Shown piece after piece: positions 32,629 to 40,420 of a DNA stretch of 64,000 nucleotides. This DNA comes from Marinimicrococcus sp033875255 (lineage in GTDB: Bacteria; Pseudomonadota; Alphaproteobacteria; Geminicoccales; Geminicoccaceae). The translations under genes were made by a program, and so were the position numbers. The notes under the pieces are model-generated. The model was not told where the DNA came from. It made no database searches and saw only the letters and a list, made by a program, of their open reading frames with translations. How positions within the stretch are numbered: the first letter of the stretch is position 1; every line of letters begins with the position of its first letter. Where the stretch lies: contig JAWZSN010000002.1 in assembly GCA_033875255.1 (NCBI GenBank), forward strand, positions 186,001 through 250,000. The letters are read 5' to 3'.

Positions 32629-33423
32629 TCAGCGTGATGTCTTGCGAAAGCCGAGCTGGGCCGAGAGACGTGCTGCCGCCTCGCCCAGCAGCCGTGTCGC
32701 CTCGGCGCTGTCCAGCGTGTCGCCCAGCATGGTGGCGAAGGGCAGGGTGAGGGCCGCCACGGCGCGGCCGGTATGGTCGCGCAGCGGGAAGGAGAGATCG
32801 AGGATGCCGGCCACGCTCTCGCTGGGTGCCGCCTCGTGGCCGCGCGCCGTTATCCCGGCCAGCCGGCGGCGCAGCGGCTCGCCGGGATCGACCAGAGCTT
32901 CCAGCTCGAAGCCGCGGGCGAGGCGGCGCTCGCGCTCCTCGTCGGATTGGAAGGCTGCCAGCACGCGGCCCGAGGCCGTCTCGAGGAGCCCGAAGCTGGC
33001 GCCCAGCCGCACCACGAAGCCGCGCGGCCGCGGCGTCTCGGCCTGCGCCACCACGAGGATGCGGCCGTCGTGGTGGACCGAGAGGTGGCAGGACTGGCCG
33101 ATCCGCTCGGAGAGCCGCTGCATCTCGGGAAGGGCCACCACGAGGAGCCGCTCGACCGGAGGGTGGCGGTGGGCGAGCTCGAACAGGCGCAGCGACAGGC
33201 CGTAACCGTTGCCCTCGCCGCGGCGCAGCCAGCCGCGCTGCTCGAGCGTCACGAGCATGCGGAAGATCTCGCCCATCGAGCGGCCGAGCCGCTGGGCGAT
33301 CTCGCTGGCCGGCAGCACGTCGCGCTCGCCCGCCAGCAGCTCGAGGATGTCGAGACCCTTCTCGAGGGCCGGTGCGCTGTAGCGCCGGCCTGCCGCCTCG
33401 CGCTCGGGAGAAGTTTCATCCAT
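32629..33423 (-). CDS. IclR family transcriptional regulator
   Basis: A 264-residue regulator. The N-terminal winged helix spans about residues 15-80 (ALEKGLDILELLAGE, LPASEIAQRLGRSMGEIFRML, LEQRGWLRRGEG), and the IclR effector domain follows with CHLSVHHDGRILVV near residue 152 and a C-terminal DLSFPLRDHTGRAVAALTLP. IclR proteins control catabolic operons through small ligands. It is in the same direction as the ABC-dehydrogenase operon (138 bp upstream of it) and divergent from the PhyH-TRAP genes. Either or both may be targets. Its ATG lies inside the small palindrome TTCATCCATGAA. Confidence 0.9.
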   Translation of the reverse strand: MDETSPEREAAGRRYSAPALEKGLDILELLAGERDVLPASEIAQRLGRSMGEIFRMLVTLEQRGWLRRGEGNGYGLSLRLFELAHRHPPVERLLVVALPEMQRLSERIGQSCHLSVHHDGRILVVAQAETPRPRGFVVRLGASFGLLETASGRVLAAFQSDEERERRLARGFELEALVDPGEPLRRRLAGITARGHEAAPSESVAGILDLSFPLRDHTGRAVAALTLPFATMLGDTLDSAEATRLLGEAAARLSAQLGFRKTSR

Positions 33424-33448
33424 GAATTCGCACTTGCATCACTGAAAG

Positions 33449-33463
33449 AGCTTTGTCAAAGCT
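33449..33463. promoter_or_regulatory. Perfect 15-bp palindrome between divergent iclR-type and PhyH genes
   Basis: AGCTTTG and CAAAGCT flank a single central T. The site is 26 bp upstream of the regulator's start and 66 bp upstream of the PhyH gene's start. Its size and place fit an operator for the adjacent IclR protein, which typically binds a roughly 15-bp palindrome in its own divergent promoter region. Confidence 0.5.
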
Positions 33464-33528
33464 GATCACCGTCGCGGCAGGGCGCAACGCCGTCCTGTTC
33501 CGCGGCCAAGGGATCGGGGAGCAGGACC

Positions 33529-34389
33529 ATGCCCAGGAAGCTTTCGGCCGGCCAGGTCGAGCAGTATCAGCGCGAGGGGTGTATCTTTCCCGTCCGCGTC
33601 TTCTCCGCGGAGGAGGCGGCGGCGATGCGCAGGCGCCTGGAGGCACTGGCGGCGTCGGAGGGCGGCAGGATCTCCAGCGCCACCAACCAGAAGCCGCACA
33701 TCCTTCTGCCGTGGCTGGCCGAGGTGGTGCGCAGCCCGCGGATCCTCGACGCGGTCGAGGACGTGCTCGGCCCCAACATCCTGTGCTGGGCCTCGGGCTT
33801 CTTCTGGAAGCCGGCGAACGATCCCGCCTACATATCCTGGCATCAGGATTCCACCTACTGGGGCCTCTCCCACTCGGACATCGTGACGGCCTGGGTGGCG
33901 TTCTCGCCGAGCACCGTCGAGTCGGGCTGCATGCGCGTGGTGCCGGGCACGCACCTGAAGGACCAGGTGGAGCACCGCGACACGTTCGACGAGAAGAACA
34001 TGCTCAGCCGGGGTCAGGAGATCGCCGTGGACGTCGACGAGGACGACGCGGTCGACGTGGTGCTCCAGCCCGGCGAGATGTCGCTGCACCATGTGCGGAT
34101 CTTCCACGGCTCGAAGAACAACCGCTCCTCCGAGCCCCGGATCGGCTTCGCCATCCGCTACATCCCGACATACCTGCGCCAGCTCCACGACACCGGCGAC
34201 AGCGCCACCCTGGTCAGGGGCGTGGACGAGTACGGGCATTTCGAGGCGGAGCCGGTGCCCAAGAGCGACTTCGACCCGGCCTGCGTCGCCTACCACAAGG
34301 CGATGCTGGAGCGTCAGCAGAAGATCCTCTACGCCGGTGCTGCGAAGGTGAAGGAATTCACGGGTCCCGGAGCATCCGCGGCCCGCTGA
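33529..34389 (+). CDS. PhyH-family (phytanoyl-CoA dioxygenase-like) Fe(II)/2-oxoglutarate oxygenase
   Basis: A 286-residue soluble oxygenase with the iron-binding triad His105-x-Asp107 (ISWHQDSTYWG) and distal His193 (VRIFHGSKNN), and a 2-oxoglutarate-binding Arg near residue 204 (SEPRIGFAIRY). The family hydroxylates very different small molecules, including ectoine and 2-aminoethylphosphonate. The gene is 34 bp upstream of a TRAP transporter and probably in one operon with it, so the substrate is likely the compound imported by that system. The nearness of the C-P lyase genes makes a phosphonate substrate worth testing, but no PhnZ-type partner is present. It has a GGAG site before the ATG. 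Confidence 0.85.
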   Translation: MPRKLSAGQVEQYQREGCIFPVRVFSAEEAAAMRRRLEALAASEGGRISSATNQKPHILLPWLAEVVRSPRILDAVEDVLGPNILCWASGFFWKPANDPAYISWHQDSTYWGLSHSDIVTAWVAFSPSTVESGCMRVVPGTHLKDQVEHRDTFDEKNMLSRGQEIAVDVDEDDAVDVVLQPGEMSLHHVRIFHGSKNNRSSEPRIGFAIRYIPTYLRQLHDTGDSATLVRGVDEYGHFEAEPVPKSDFDPACVAYHKAMLERQQKILYAGAAKVKEFTGPGASAAR

Positions 34390-34423
34390 GCCTTCGAGAA
34401 CGAGAAGAAACGGATCAGGGAAG

Positions 34424-35398
34424 ATGACGATGCGGTGGCTTCTTCCGGCCGCGGTGACGGCCTGCATGCTCGCCGGCAACGCAATGGCGGCGGACTATTC
34501 GATCAAGCTGGCCCACTCGCTCTCGACCAGCGAGCCGGCCCATCTGGCGGCGGAATATTTCGCGAAGAACGTGACCGAGCGCAGCGAGGGGCGGCTCGAG
34601 ATCGAGGTCTTTCCGGGCGAGCAGCTCGGCTCCGGCAAGGAGGTCAACGAGATGATGCGCCAGGGGGCGAACGTGATGAACATCACGGACCCCGGCTATC
34701 TCTCGGACTTCGTGCCCGACGTCGGGGTCCTCAACGGTCCCTACCTCCTCAAGAAGCCCGAGGACTTCAAGAAGATCCTGGCGAGCGACTGGTACGCGGA
34801 GATCGACCAGAAGCTGCAGGAGGCGGGCTTCCGCGTCGTCTCGTTCAACAACCTCTTCGGTGCCCGCCACGTGATCGCCGACAAACCGGTGCGCACGCCA
34901 GCCGACATCGAGGGCGTGACGGTGCGCGTGCCGCCCAACCAGATGTGGATCGCCACCTTCGAGGCGATGGGCGCCAGGCCCACCACCGTCAACTGGTCGG
35001 AGGTCTACAGCGCCCTCTCCCAGAACGTCGTGGCGGCCGCCGAGGCGCCCCTGGGCTCGCTGTGGGGCTCCAAGCTCTTCGAGACCCGCAAGACCGTCTC
35101 GATGACCAGCCACTTCGTCGCCTGGGTCGCGTTCGTCGCCAGCGAGGACTATTTCGACAGCCTGCCCGGGGACCTGCAGACCATCCTCCTCGAGGAGGGC
35201 GAGAAGGCGGGCGACTACATGACGAAGCTCACCCTGGAAAAGCAGGCCGAGTACATGAAGAAGTTCGAGGCCGAGGGCGTCACCTTCGTCACCGATGTCG
35301 ACGTCGAGGCCTTCCAGGATGCGACGGCCAGCGTCTACGGGGCGTTCCCCGACTGGACGCCCGGGCTCCACGAGCGCATCAGCGCCATTCTCCAGTAG
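34424..35398 (+). CDS. TRAP transporter substrate-binding protein (DctP type)
   Basis: A 324-residue periplasmic binding protein with a signal peptide (cleavage after GNAMAA, near residue 23). DctP-family marks are IKLAHSLSTSEPAH at the start of the mature protein, EIEVFPGEQLGSGKEVNEMMRQGA near residue 62 and GVTVRVPPNQMWIATFEAMGA (about 165-185), including the carboxylate-binding Arg of the family in VRVPP. The ligand is an organic acid or related anion, not identifiable by eye. It is followed by two overlapping hairpins and then the dctQ and dctM genes. Confidence 0.92.
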   Translation: MTMRWLLPAAVTACMLAGNAMAADYSIKLAHSLSTSEPAHLAAEYFAKNVTERSEGRLEIEVFPGEQLGSGKEVNEMMRQGANVMNITDPGYLSDFVPDVGVLNGPYLLKKPEDFKKILASDWYAEIDQKLQEAGFRVVSFNNLFGARHVIADKPVRTPADIEGVTVRVPPNQMWIATFEAMGARPTTVNWSEVYSALSQNVVAAAEAPLGSLWGSKLFETRKTVSMTSHFVAWVAFVASEDYFDSLPGDLQTILLEEGEKAGDYMTKLTLEKQAEYMKKFEAEGVTFVTDVDVEAFQDATASVYGAFPDWTPGLHERISAILQ

Positions 35399-35400
35399 CA

Positions 35401-35435
35401 GGCGGCGCAGCCGCCCGGCGGCGATGCTGCCGGGC
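35401..35435 (+). terminator. Two overlapping hairpins between dctP and dctQ
   Basis: GGCGGC/GCCGCC (35401-35415, loop GCA) and GCCCGGC/GCCGGGC (35413-35435, nine-base loop) share three bases and so cannot form together. They sit just after the binding-protein stop. They may set the ratio of DctP to membrane subunits. No T-run follows. Confidence 0.5.
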
Positions 35436-35470
35436 GCACGCCCGTTTCCAACCAACCGGAGAACTGGCCA

Positions 35471-36013
35471 ATGGGCGTCTCGCTGCGCCGCGCCGTGCCC
35501 CGCCGGGAGGTGCGGCCCGCTGCGGACCGGAGCGCCGCGCTTCGCGCGCTCGACAATCTCGAGGAGCTGATCGCCGCCGCGGCGCTGGTGCTGGTCGTGC
35601 TGTCGGTGGCCTGGGGCGTGCTCACCCGCTACGTCATGGCGCAGCCGGCCGCCTGGACCGGGGAGGTCGCCGCCATGGCCTTCGCCTGGGTGGTGTTCCT
35701 GGGTGCGGCGGCCGGCGTGAAGCGCGGCCTGCACGTGAGTATCGAACTCCTGGTGGCCCGGCTGCCGGATGGCCTGCGCCGCCTGCTGCAGCGGGTGGTC
35801 GATCTCGGACTGCTCGTCTTCATGCTCTACGTCGCCTGGCTTGGTGTCGGCTTCACCGGCGACAACTGGGACAATCCGAGCTCGGTGCTGCGGCTGCCGC
35901 TCTCGGTGGTCTATGCCGCGGTGACGCTGGGCTTTGCCCTGATGGCGGTGCGCCACACGGCGCGGATGCTCGGCCGCGGCCCGGTGTTCGAGCGGCAAGG
36001 AGAGGACCCGTGA
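35471..36013 (+). CDS. TRAP transporter small membrane subunit (DctQ)
   Basis: A 180-residue inner-membrane protein with four membrane segments (about 36-58, 66-85, 110-130 and 145-165). The segment AAAALVLVVLSVAWGVLTRYVM with AWTGEVAAMAFAWVVFLGAAAGVKRGLHVSIE is the DctQ signature. The N-terminal 30 residues are Arg-rich. It supports the large DctM subunit in sodium-driven uptake and overlaps dctM by a GTGA junction. Confidence 0.92.
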   Translation: MGVSLRRAVPRREVRPAADRSAALRALDNLEELIAAAALVLVVLSVAWGVLTRYVMAQPAAWTGEVAAMAFAWVVFLGAAAGVKRGLHVSIELLVARLPDGLRRLLQRVVDLGLLVFMLYVAWLGVGFTGDNWDNPSSVLRLPLSVVYAAVTLGFALMAVRHTARMLGRGPVFERQGEDP

Positions 36014-37293
36014 CCTGGCTGCCGCTCGCGGCGATGTTCGTGCTCTTCGCCATCAACGTGCCGGTGGCCTTCGCCATGGCCATCGCCGCGCTCTCCTTCT
36101 TCCTCCTGGGCGCCGGCCCGCCCATCGGCATCTACGTCCAGAAGATCGTGAGCGTCACCGAGAGCTTCCCGCTTCTGGCGGTGCCCTTCTTCATCCTCGC
36201 CGGCTCCATCATGAACCATGCCGGCATCACCCGCCGGCTCATGGCCCTTGCCGACGCGCTGGTGGGTCACTGGCGGGGCGGGCTGGCGCAGGCCAACATC
36301 GTGCTGGCCACGCTCATGGGCGGGCTCTCCGCCTCGGCCAACGCCGATGCCGCCATGCAGGCCAAGATGCTGGGCCCGGAGATGGTGCGCCGCGGCTACG
36401 CGCCCGGCTTCGTCGCGGCGGTCACCGCGGGCGCCGCCGTGGTCACGCCCATCATCCCGCCCGGCATCGGGCTGATCGTCTACGGCTTTTTGGCCGACGT
36501 CTCGATCGGCCGGCTGTTCATCGGCGGCGTGGTGCCGGGGATCATGCTGTGCGTGGCGCTCATGCTCACCACCCGGCTGATCGCCGGCCGGCGGGGCTAC
36601 AAGGCCGTGCGCGAGCGCTTCGTGAGCCGCGGGGAGCTCGGCAGCGCGTTCCGGGACGCGGCCTGGTCGCTGACCATCCCGGTCTTCATCCTGGTGGGCA
36701 TCCGCTTCGGCGTGTTCACGCCCACCGAGGCAGGCGCCATGACCGTGCTCTACGCCATCGCGGTCGGTGCGCTGGCGCACGGCGAGCTGAAGCTCGCCTC
36801 GGCCTGGCCGATCATGCTGGAAACGCTGCTCGCCACCAGCACGGTGATGCTCATCATCTGCGCCGCCTCGGCCTTCGGCTTCTACATGGCCTGGGAGCGC
36901 ATCCCGCCGGCGCTGGCCAAGGGGCTGGTGGCGCTCACCGAGCAGCCGTGGATGATGCTGCTGCTCATCAACCTGCTGCTGGTGGCGGTGGGCATGCTGC
37001 TCGAGGGCACGGCAGCGCTCATCCTGCTGGCGCCGATCCTCGTGCCGGCGGTGGTCAAGCTCGGGGTCGACCCGGTGCATTTCGGCCTGGTGATGGTGGT
37101 CAACCTCACCATCGGCGGCGTGACCCCGCCGGTGGGCACGCTGATGTACACCACCACCGCGATCATGCGGGTCCGCATGGAGGATTTCTCCCGCGAGATC
37201 CTGCCGCTGCTGCTCGCGATGGTGGCGGTGCTGCTGCTGATCACCTTCTTCCCCGCGCTGGTGCTGTTCCTGCCCGGGGCCATGATGGGCTGA
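36010..37293 (+). CDS. TRAP transporter large membrane subunit (DctM)
   Basis: A 427-residue permease with about twelve membrane segments. Family landmarks are SFPLLAVPFFILAGSIMNHAGITRRL near residue 55, GGLSASANADAAMQAKML near residue 102, and IIPPGIGLIVYGFLADVSIGRLFIGG near 148; the second half repeats the plan with GGVTPPVGTLMYTTTAI near 370. It moves the DctP-bound substrate with sodium. It starts with GTG overlapping the dctQ stop. Its end lies only four bases from the stop of the convergent PhnM-like gene. Confidence 0.93.
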   Translation: MTWLPLAAMFVLFAINVPVAFAMAIAALSFFLLGAGPPIGIYVQKIVSVTESFPLLAVPFFILAGSIMNHAGITRRLMALADALVGHWRGGLAQANIVLATLMGGLSASANADAAMQAKMLGPEMVRRGYAPGFVAAVTAGAAVVTPIIPPGIGLIVYGFLADVSIGRLFIGGVVPGIMLCVALMLTTRLIAGRRGYKAVRERFVSRGELGSAFRDAAWSLTIPVFILVGIRFGVFTPTEAGAMTVLYAIAVGALAHGELKLASAWPIMLETLLATSTVMLIICAASAFGFYMAWERIPPALAKGLVALTEQPWMMLLLINLLLVAVGMLLEGTAALILLAPILVPAVVKLGVDPVHFGLVMVVNLTIGGVTPPVGTLMYTTTAIMRVRMEDFSREILPLLLAMVAVLLLITFFPALVLFLPGAMMG

Positions 37294-37296
37294 GCC

Positions 37297-38430
37297 TCAC
37301 CCCGCCGGTCCCCAGACCGGGCGCCCGGCGCTCCAGGCGGCGACGATGCGCGGGAGGGTGCAGTCGGTGTCGTCGACGGCCACGAGGTCGGCGCGCAGGC
37401 CGGGGGCGAGACGCCCGCGGTCGAGGAGGCCGGCCGCCTCGGCGGGCGCCTGCGACACCAGCCGCCAGGCCTCGGCCAGCTTCAGCACGCCCAGCCGGTC
37501 GAGGCGGTAGGGCGCCTGGAGCATGGCGGGGTAGAAGTAATCGGAGGCCAGGATGGTGCACAGGCCCTCGGCCACCATGTCGGTGGCAGACGCCCAGCCG
37601 ATGTGGCTCCTGCCGCGCAGCACGTTGGGCGAGCCCATCACCACCGGATTGCCCAGCCGGCGCGCCTCGGCCGCCGCCTCGCGGGTGGTGGGGAACTCGC
37701 AGATCCGGCAGCCCAGCGCGTCGAACGCCCGCCGCCGTTCGGCGCTGTCGTCGTCGTGGGAGAGCATGGCCACGCCGGCCTCGCGGGCGGCGGCGGCAAG
37801 GGTGGCGACGGCGGCTTCGGCCTCGGCGCCGCGCGCCTCCGCCGCGAAAGCCAGCGCGTTGAACGCCTCGACGGAGATGCCGCTGCGCACCGCATAGGCC
37901 CCCGAGGCGCCGGCGCGGGCCTTGCGGGCGATGGCCGGCGTGTGGTCGTTGAAGGCGAGCAGGTCGACGGCGCCCGCGCGCACCAGCGCCAGGGCCTCCT
38001 CGAGCCCGCCCAGATTGTGGTTCTCGAAGCGCAGGTGGAGCAGGTGGTCGACCAGGGCGCGGCCGCGCAGCGATGCCAGCGCGTCCATCACCTTGCGGCC
38101 GGTGGCGGTGCTGCGCAGGCCCGGCTCCCAGGACCAGGTGAGGCCGTGGAAGGCGGTGGTGACGCCGTTGGCGGCGAGCTGGCGGTCAGTCTCCTCGAGC
38201 CCCACCCGAAGGTCGATCATCACGCCGGGCCTTGGCATGATCTGCCGCTCGAAGGCGTCGCCGTGGATGTCGACCAGGCCGGGGGCGAGCAGCAGCTCTC
38301 CGAGATCCGCGGTTTCTGCAGGCGCCGAATCCTCGGTGACGGCGGCAATCACGCCTTCGTCCAGATGGAGCGAGGCGGCGCGGATGGTGCCGTCGGGCAG
38401 GAGGACACGGCGGCTGAAAAGGCTGCGCAT
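37297..38430 (-). CDS. PhnM-like amidohydrolase, divergent paralogue
   Basis: A 377-residue metal-dependent hydrolase of the PhnM family (alpha-D-ribose 1-methylphosphonate 5-triphosphate diphosphatase). It keeps the PhnM landmarks FNDHTP, LSHDDDSAERR, CEFPTTREAA, MGSPNVLRGRSHIGW and ILASDYFYPAML. The N-terminal metal motif is DIHGDAFERQIMPRPGV near residue 55, where the two other copies in this window have LHTDNLE. It lies 62 bp after phnF in the same direction and so probably forms a phnF operon, apart from the core operon. Whether it has the same substrate is open. Confidence 0.82.
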   Translation of the reverse strand: MRSLFSRRVLLPDGTIRAASLHLDEGVIAAVTEDSAPAETADLGELLLAPGLVDIHGDAFERQIMPRPGVMIDLRVGLEETDRQLAANGVTTAFHGLTWSWEPGLRSTATGRKVMDALASLRGRALVDHLLHLRFENHNLGGLEEALALVRAGAVDLLAFNDHTPAIARKARAGASGAYAVRSGISVEAFNALAFAAEARGAEAEAAVATLAAAAREAGVAMLSHDDDSAERRRAFDALGCRICEFPTTREAAAEARRLGNPVVMGSPNVLRGRSHIGWASATDMVAEGLCTILASDYFYPAMLQAPYRLDRLGVLKLAEAWRLVSQAPAEAAGLLDRGRLAPGLRADLVAVDDTDCTLPRIVAAWSAGRPVWGPAG

Positions 38431-38492
38431 CGCGCGGTCTCCGATGGGCTGGCAGGGGCTCGCGGTGTTCCTGCCGGGCTCGTGTGACAGCA

Positions 38493-39245
38493 TCAAGATT
38501 CTGCGGGGGCGGCGGGCGCCTCCACCGTGAAGTCGACGCGGGCGGAGGCCCAGAGCGTCACGGCGAAGCTCAGCGGCGTGCCGTCGGAGGTAACGTCGAG
38601 GGCCTCGGTGACCAGCACCGGCTCGGTGGCCGGTTGCTGCAGGAGCGCGGCTTCCTCGCGGCTCGCCCGGCGCGCCTGCAGCCGGGTAGTGGCGCGACGA
38701 TAGTCGCCGATCCCGTGGCACGCGAAGAGCCGGGTGAAGGAGCCCAGGGCCTCGAGCTCGACTGCGCCGTCGGGAAAGCGGGCCGCCTCCAGCCAGGTCT
38801 GGCCGAGGCACACCGGTACGCCGTCGGCGAGGCCCAGGCTGCGCACCCGAAGGACCATGGTGCCGGTAGCGAGCGCGAGGTGCCGGGCCACTGTCTCGCC
38901 CGCAGGCTCCGTCGCAGCCTCCACAACACGCCTGCCGGGCAGCCGGTAGCCCGCCAGCAGGTTGGCGCCGAAGCGCGGCTTCTCGCCGAGGCTGTAGTGG
39001 ACCATCACCTCGTTGACGAAGGTGCCGCGGCCGCGCTCGGCGCGCACGATGCCCTGCTCGGCCAGATGGCGGAGCGCCTGGCGCACCGTGTGGCGGTTGA
39101 CCCCGAACCGCTCGGCCAGGGCGGCTTCCGGCGGCAGGCGCGGATCCTCCGCAGCGGCGCGACCGCGAATCTCCGAGGCCAGGCGCGTCGCCACCTGGCG
39201 CCACAGAGCGATGCCGCCCTCGCGCTCCAGCTCCTCGCCTTGCAT
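38493..39245 (-). CDS. phnF: Phosphonate operon regulator PhnF (GntR/HutC family)
   Basis: A 250-residue GntR-type regulator of the HutC branch. The DNA-binding domain (residues about 10-75) contains ALWRQVATRLASEIRG and the recognition helix RFGVNRHTVRQALRHLAEQGIV. The UTRA ligand domain follows, with AGYRLPGRRVVEAAT and LFACHGIGDYRRATTRLQARRAS near residue 155. It diverges from phnG, and a GTCTAGAC operator lies between them. A GTG start six codons upstream (39263) with GAGG before it is an alternative to the ATG used here. Confidence 0.87.
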   Translation of the reverse strand: MQGEELEREGGIALWRQVATRLASEIRGRAAAEDPRLPPEAALAERFGVNRHTVRQALRHLAEQGIVRAERGRGTFVNEVMVHYSLGEKPRFGANLLAGYRLPGRRVVEAATEPAGETVARHLALATGTMVLRVRSLGLADGVPVCLGQTWLEAARFPDGAVELEALGSFTRLFACHGIGDYRRATTRLQARRASREEAALLQQPATEPVLVTEALDVTSDGTPLSFAVTLWASARVDFTVEAPAAPAES

Positions 39246-39256
39246 CCGTCCGTCTG

Positions 39257-39274
39257 CTGTCACGGTCCCGTCAC
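39257..39274 (+). promoter_or_regulatory. Pho box upstream of phnG
   Basis: CTGTCAC (39257) and CCGTCAC (39268) are direct repeats exactly 11 bp apart with a 4-bp spacer, the architecture of a PhoB-binding site. The repeats point toward phnG, whose start is 92 bp downstream. The box also lies in the 5' leader (or first codons) of phnF. Confidence 0.65.
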
Positions 39275-39322
39275 CTCTGCGTGCTTTACCCCGTCGCGGC
39301 GCCGCCATAGTGTGGCGTAGAG

Positions 39323-39334
39323 TTGTCTAGACAT
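39323..39334. promoter_or_regulatory. Candidate PhnF operator
   Basis: TTGTCTAGACAT contains the palindrome GTCTAGAC, matching the GTnTAnAC core recognised by HutC-branch GntR regulators. It lies 31 bp upstream of the phnG start, between divergent phnF and phnG. A partial repeat, CCAGACCAAT, follows directly. Confidence 0.6.
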
Positions 39335-39365
39335 CCAGACCAATCGGAAGCGAGCAGGTGCAGCG

Positions 39366-39818
39366 GTGAACGGGACGGATCTCACGCAGACGAGGCGGCG
39401 ATGGCTGGGCGTTCTCGCCGCAGCGCCGGCCGAGGCCCTGGCGGATGCCTGGGCGAGGGAGGGCGATGCGCCTCCCATGCGCTACCTGCGCGCGCCCGAG
39501 ACCGGGCTGGTGATGGTGCGCGGCCGGATGGGCGGCACCGGGCGGCGCTTCAACATGGGCGAGATGACCGTGACCCGCTGCGCGGTGGTGGCAGGCGACA
39601 CCGTGGGCCACGGTTACGTGGCCGGCCGCGACAAGCGCCGCGCGGAGATGGTGGCGCGCCTCGACGCGCTTTTGCAGATGGACGGGCGCCGCGAGCGGCT
39701 GCTGCGCGACCTGGTGGAGCCGCTGGCGGCGGCGCAGGCGAAAGCGCGTGCCGCAACCGCTCGCAAGGCCGCCGCCACGAAGGTCGATTTCTTCACGCTG
39801 GTGCGGGGTGAGGGCTGA
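39366..39818 (+). CDS. phnG: C-P lyase core complex subunit PhnG
   Basis: A 150-residue subunit of the PhnGHIJ complex, which transfers ribose triphosphate to the phosphonate and breaks the carbon-phosphorus bond. Family marks are RRRWLGVLAAAP near the start, GLVMVRGRMGGTGRRFNMGEMTVTR (residues about 47-70) and GHGYVAGRDKRRAEMVARLDALLQ. It starts with GTG and its stop overlaps the phnH ATG by one base (TGATG). It is the first gene of the core operon, under the Pho box and PhnF operator. Confidence 0.93.
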   Translation: MNGTDLTQTRRRWLGVLAAAPAEALADAWAREGDAPPMRYLRAPETGLVMVRGRMGGTGRRFNMGEMTVTRCAVVAGDTVGHGYVAGRDKRRAEMVARLDALLQMDGRRERLLRDLVEPLAAAQAKARAATARKAAATKVDFFTLVRGEG

Positions 39819-40420
39819 TGGCGGGGCTCATGGCAGAGGCCGCGATCGCCGAGGGCTTCGCCGATCCGGTGACGGCGAGCCAGGCGCATTTCCGCGACCT
39901 CCTGGACGCGCTCTCGCGGCCGGGGCGGATCGTCGAGCTCGGCGCCGAGCTGCCGGCACCGCCGGCGGGCCTGGGCCGGGGTAGCTACGCGCTGCTCCTG
40001 AGCCTGCTCGACTACGAGACGCCCCTCTGGCTGGGCGAGGCCGGGGAAGCCGCCGCCAGCCTGCGCTTTCACTGCGGCTGCCCGGTGACGGACAGGACGG
40101 GCGAGGCCGCGTTCGCAGTCGCTCCGGCGGGCGAAGCACCGGCGCTGGAGGACTTTGCCCAAGGCACGCCGGAATATCCCGACCGCTCCACCACGCTGCT
40201 CCTCGAGGTCGAGGCGCTGGGCGAGGGCGGCCAGGAGCTGGTGCTGCGCGGGCCGGGCATCGAGGAAAGCACGGTCTTGAGGGTGAGTGGCCTCGGGCCC
40301 GACCTGGCGCGCCAGCTCCGGGACAATCGCCGCAGCTTCCCGCAAGGCGTCGACATCGTGCTGGTGGCCGGCTCGCGCATCGCCGGCCTGCCACGTACCA
40401 CCGAAGTGGAGATCCGCTGA
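39818..40420 (+). CDS. phnH: C-P lyase core complex subunit PhnH
   Basis: A 200-residue subunit of the PhnGHIJ complex. Recognisable segments are GFADPVTASQAHFRDLLDALSRPGR near residues 14-38, LLLSLLDYETPLWL near 60-73, GTPEYPDRSTTLLLEV near residue 112 and the C-terminal NRRSFPQGVDIVLVAGSRIAGLPRTT. PhnH has a fold derived from PLP enzymes but binds no cofactor and has a structural role. It is coupled by one-base overlaps to phnG and phnI. Confidence 0.93.
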   Translation: MAGLMAEAAIAEGFADPVTASQAHFRDLLDALSRPGRIVELGAELPAPPAGLGRGSYALLLSLLDYETPLWLGEAGEAAASLRFHCGCPVTDRTGEAAFAVAPAGEAPALEDFAQGTPEYPDRSTTLLLEVEALGEGGQELVLRGPGIEESTVLRVSGLGPDLARQLRDNRRSFPQGVDIVLVAGSRIAGLPRTTEVEIR

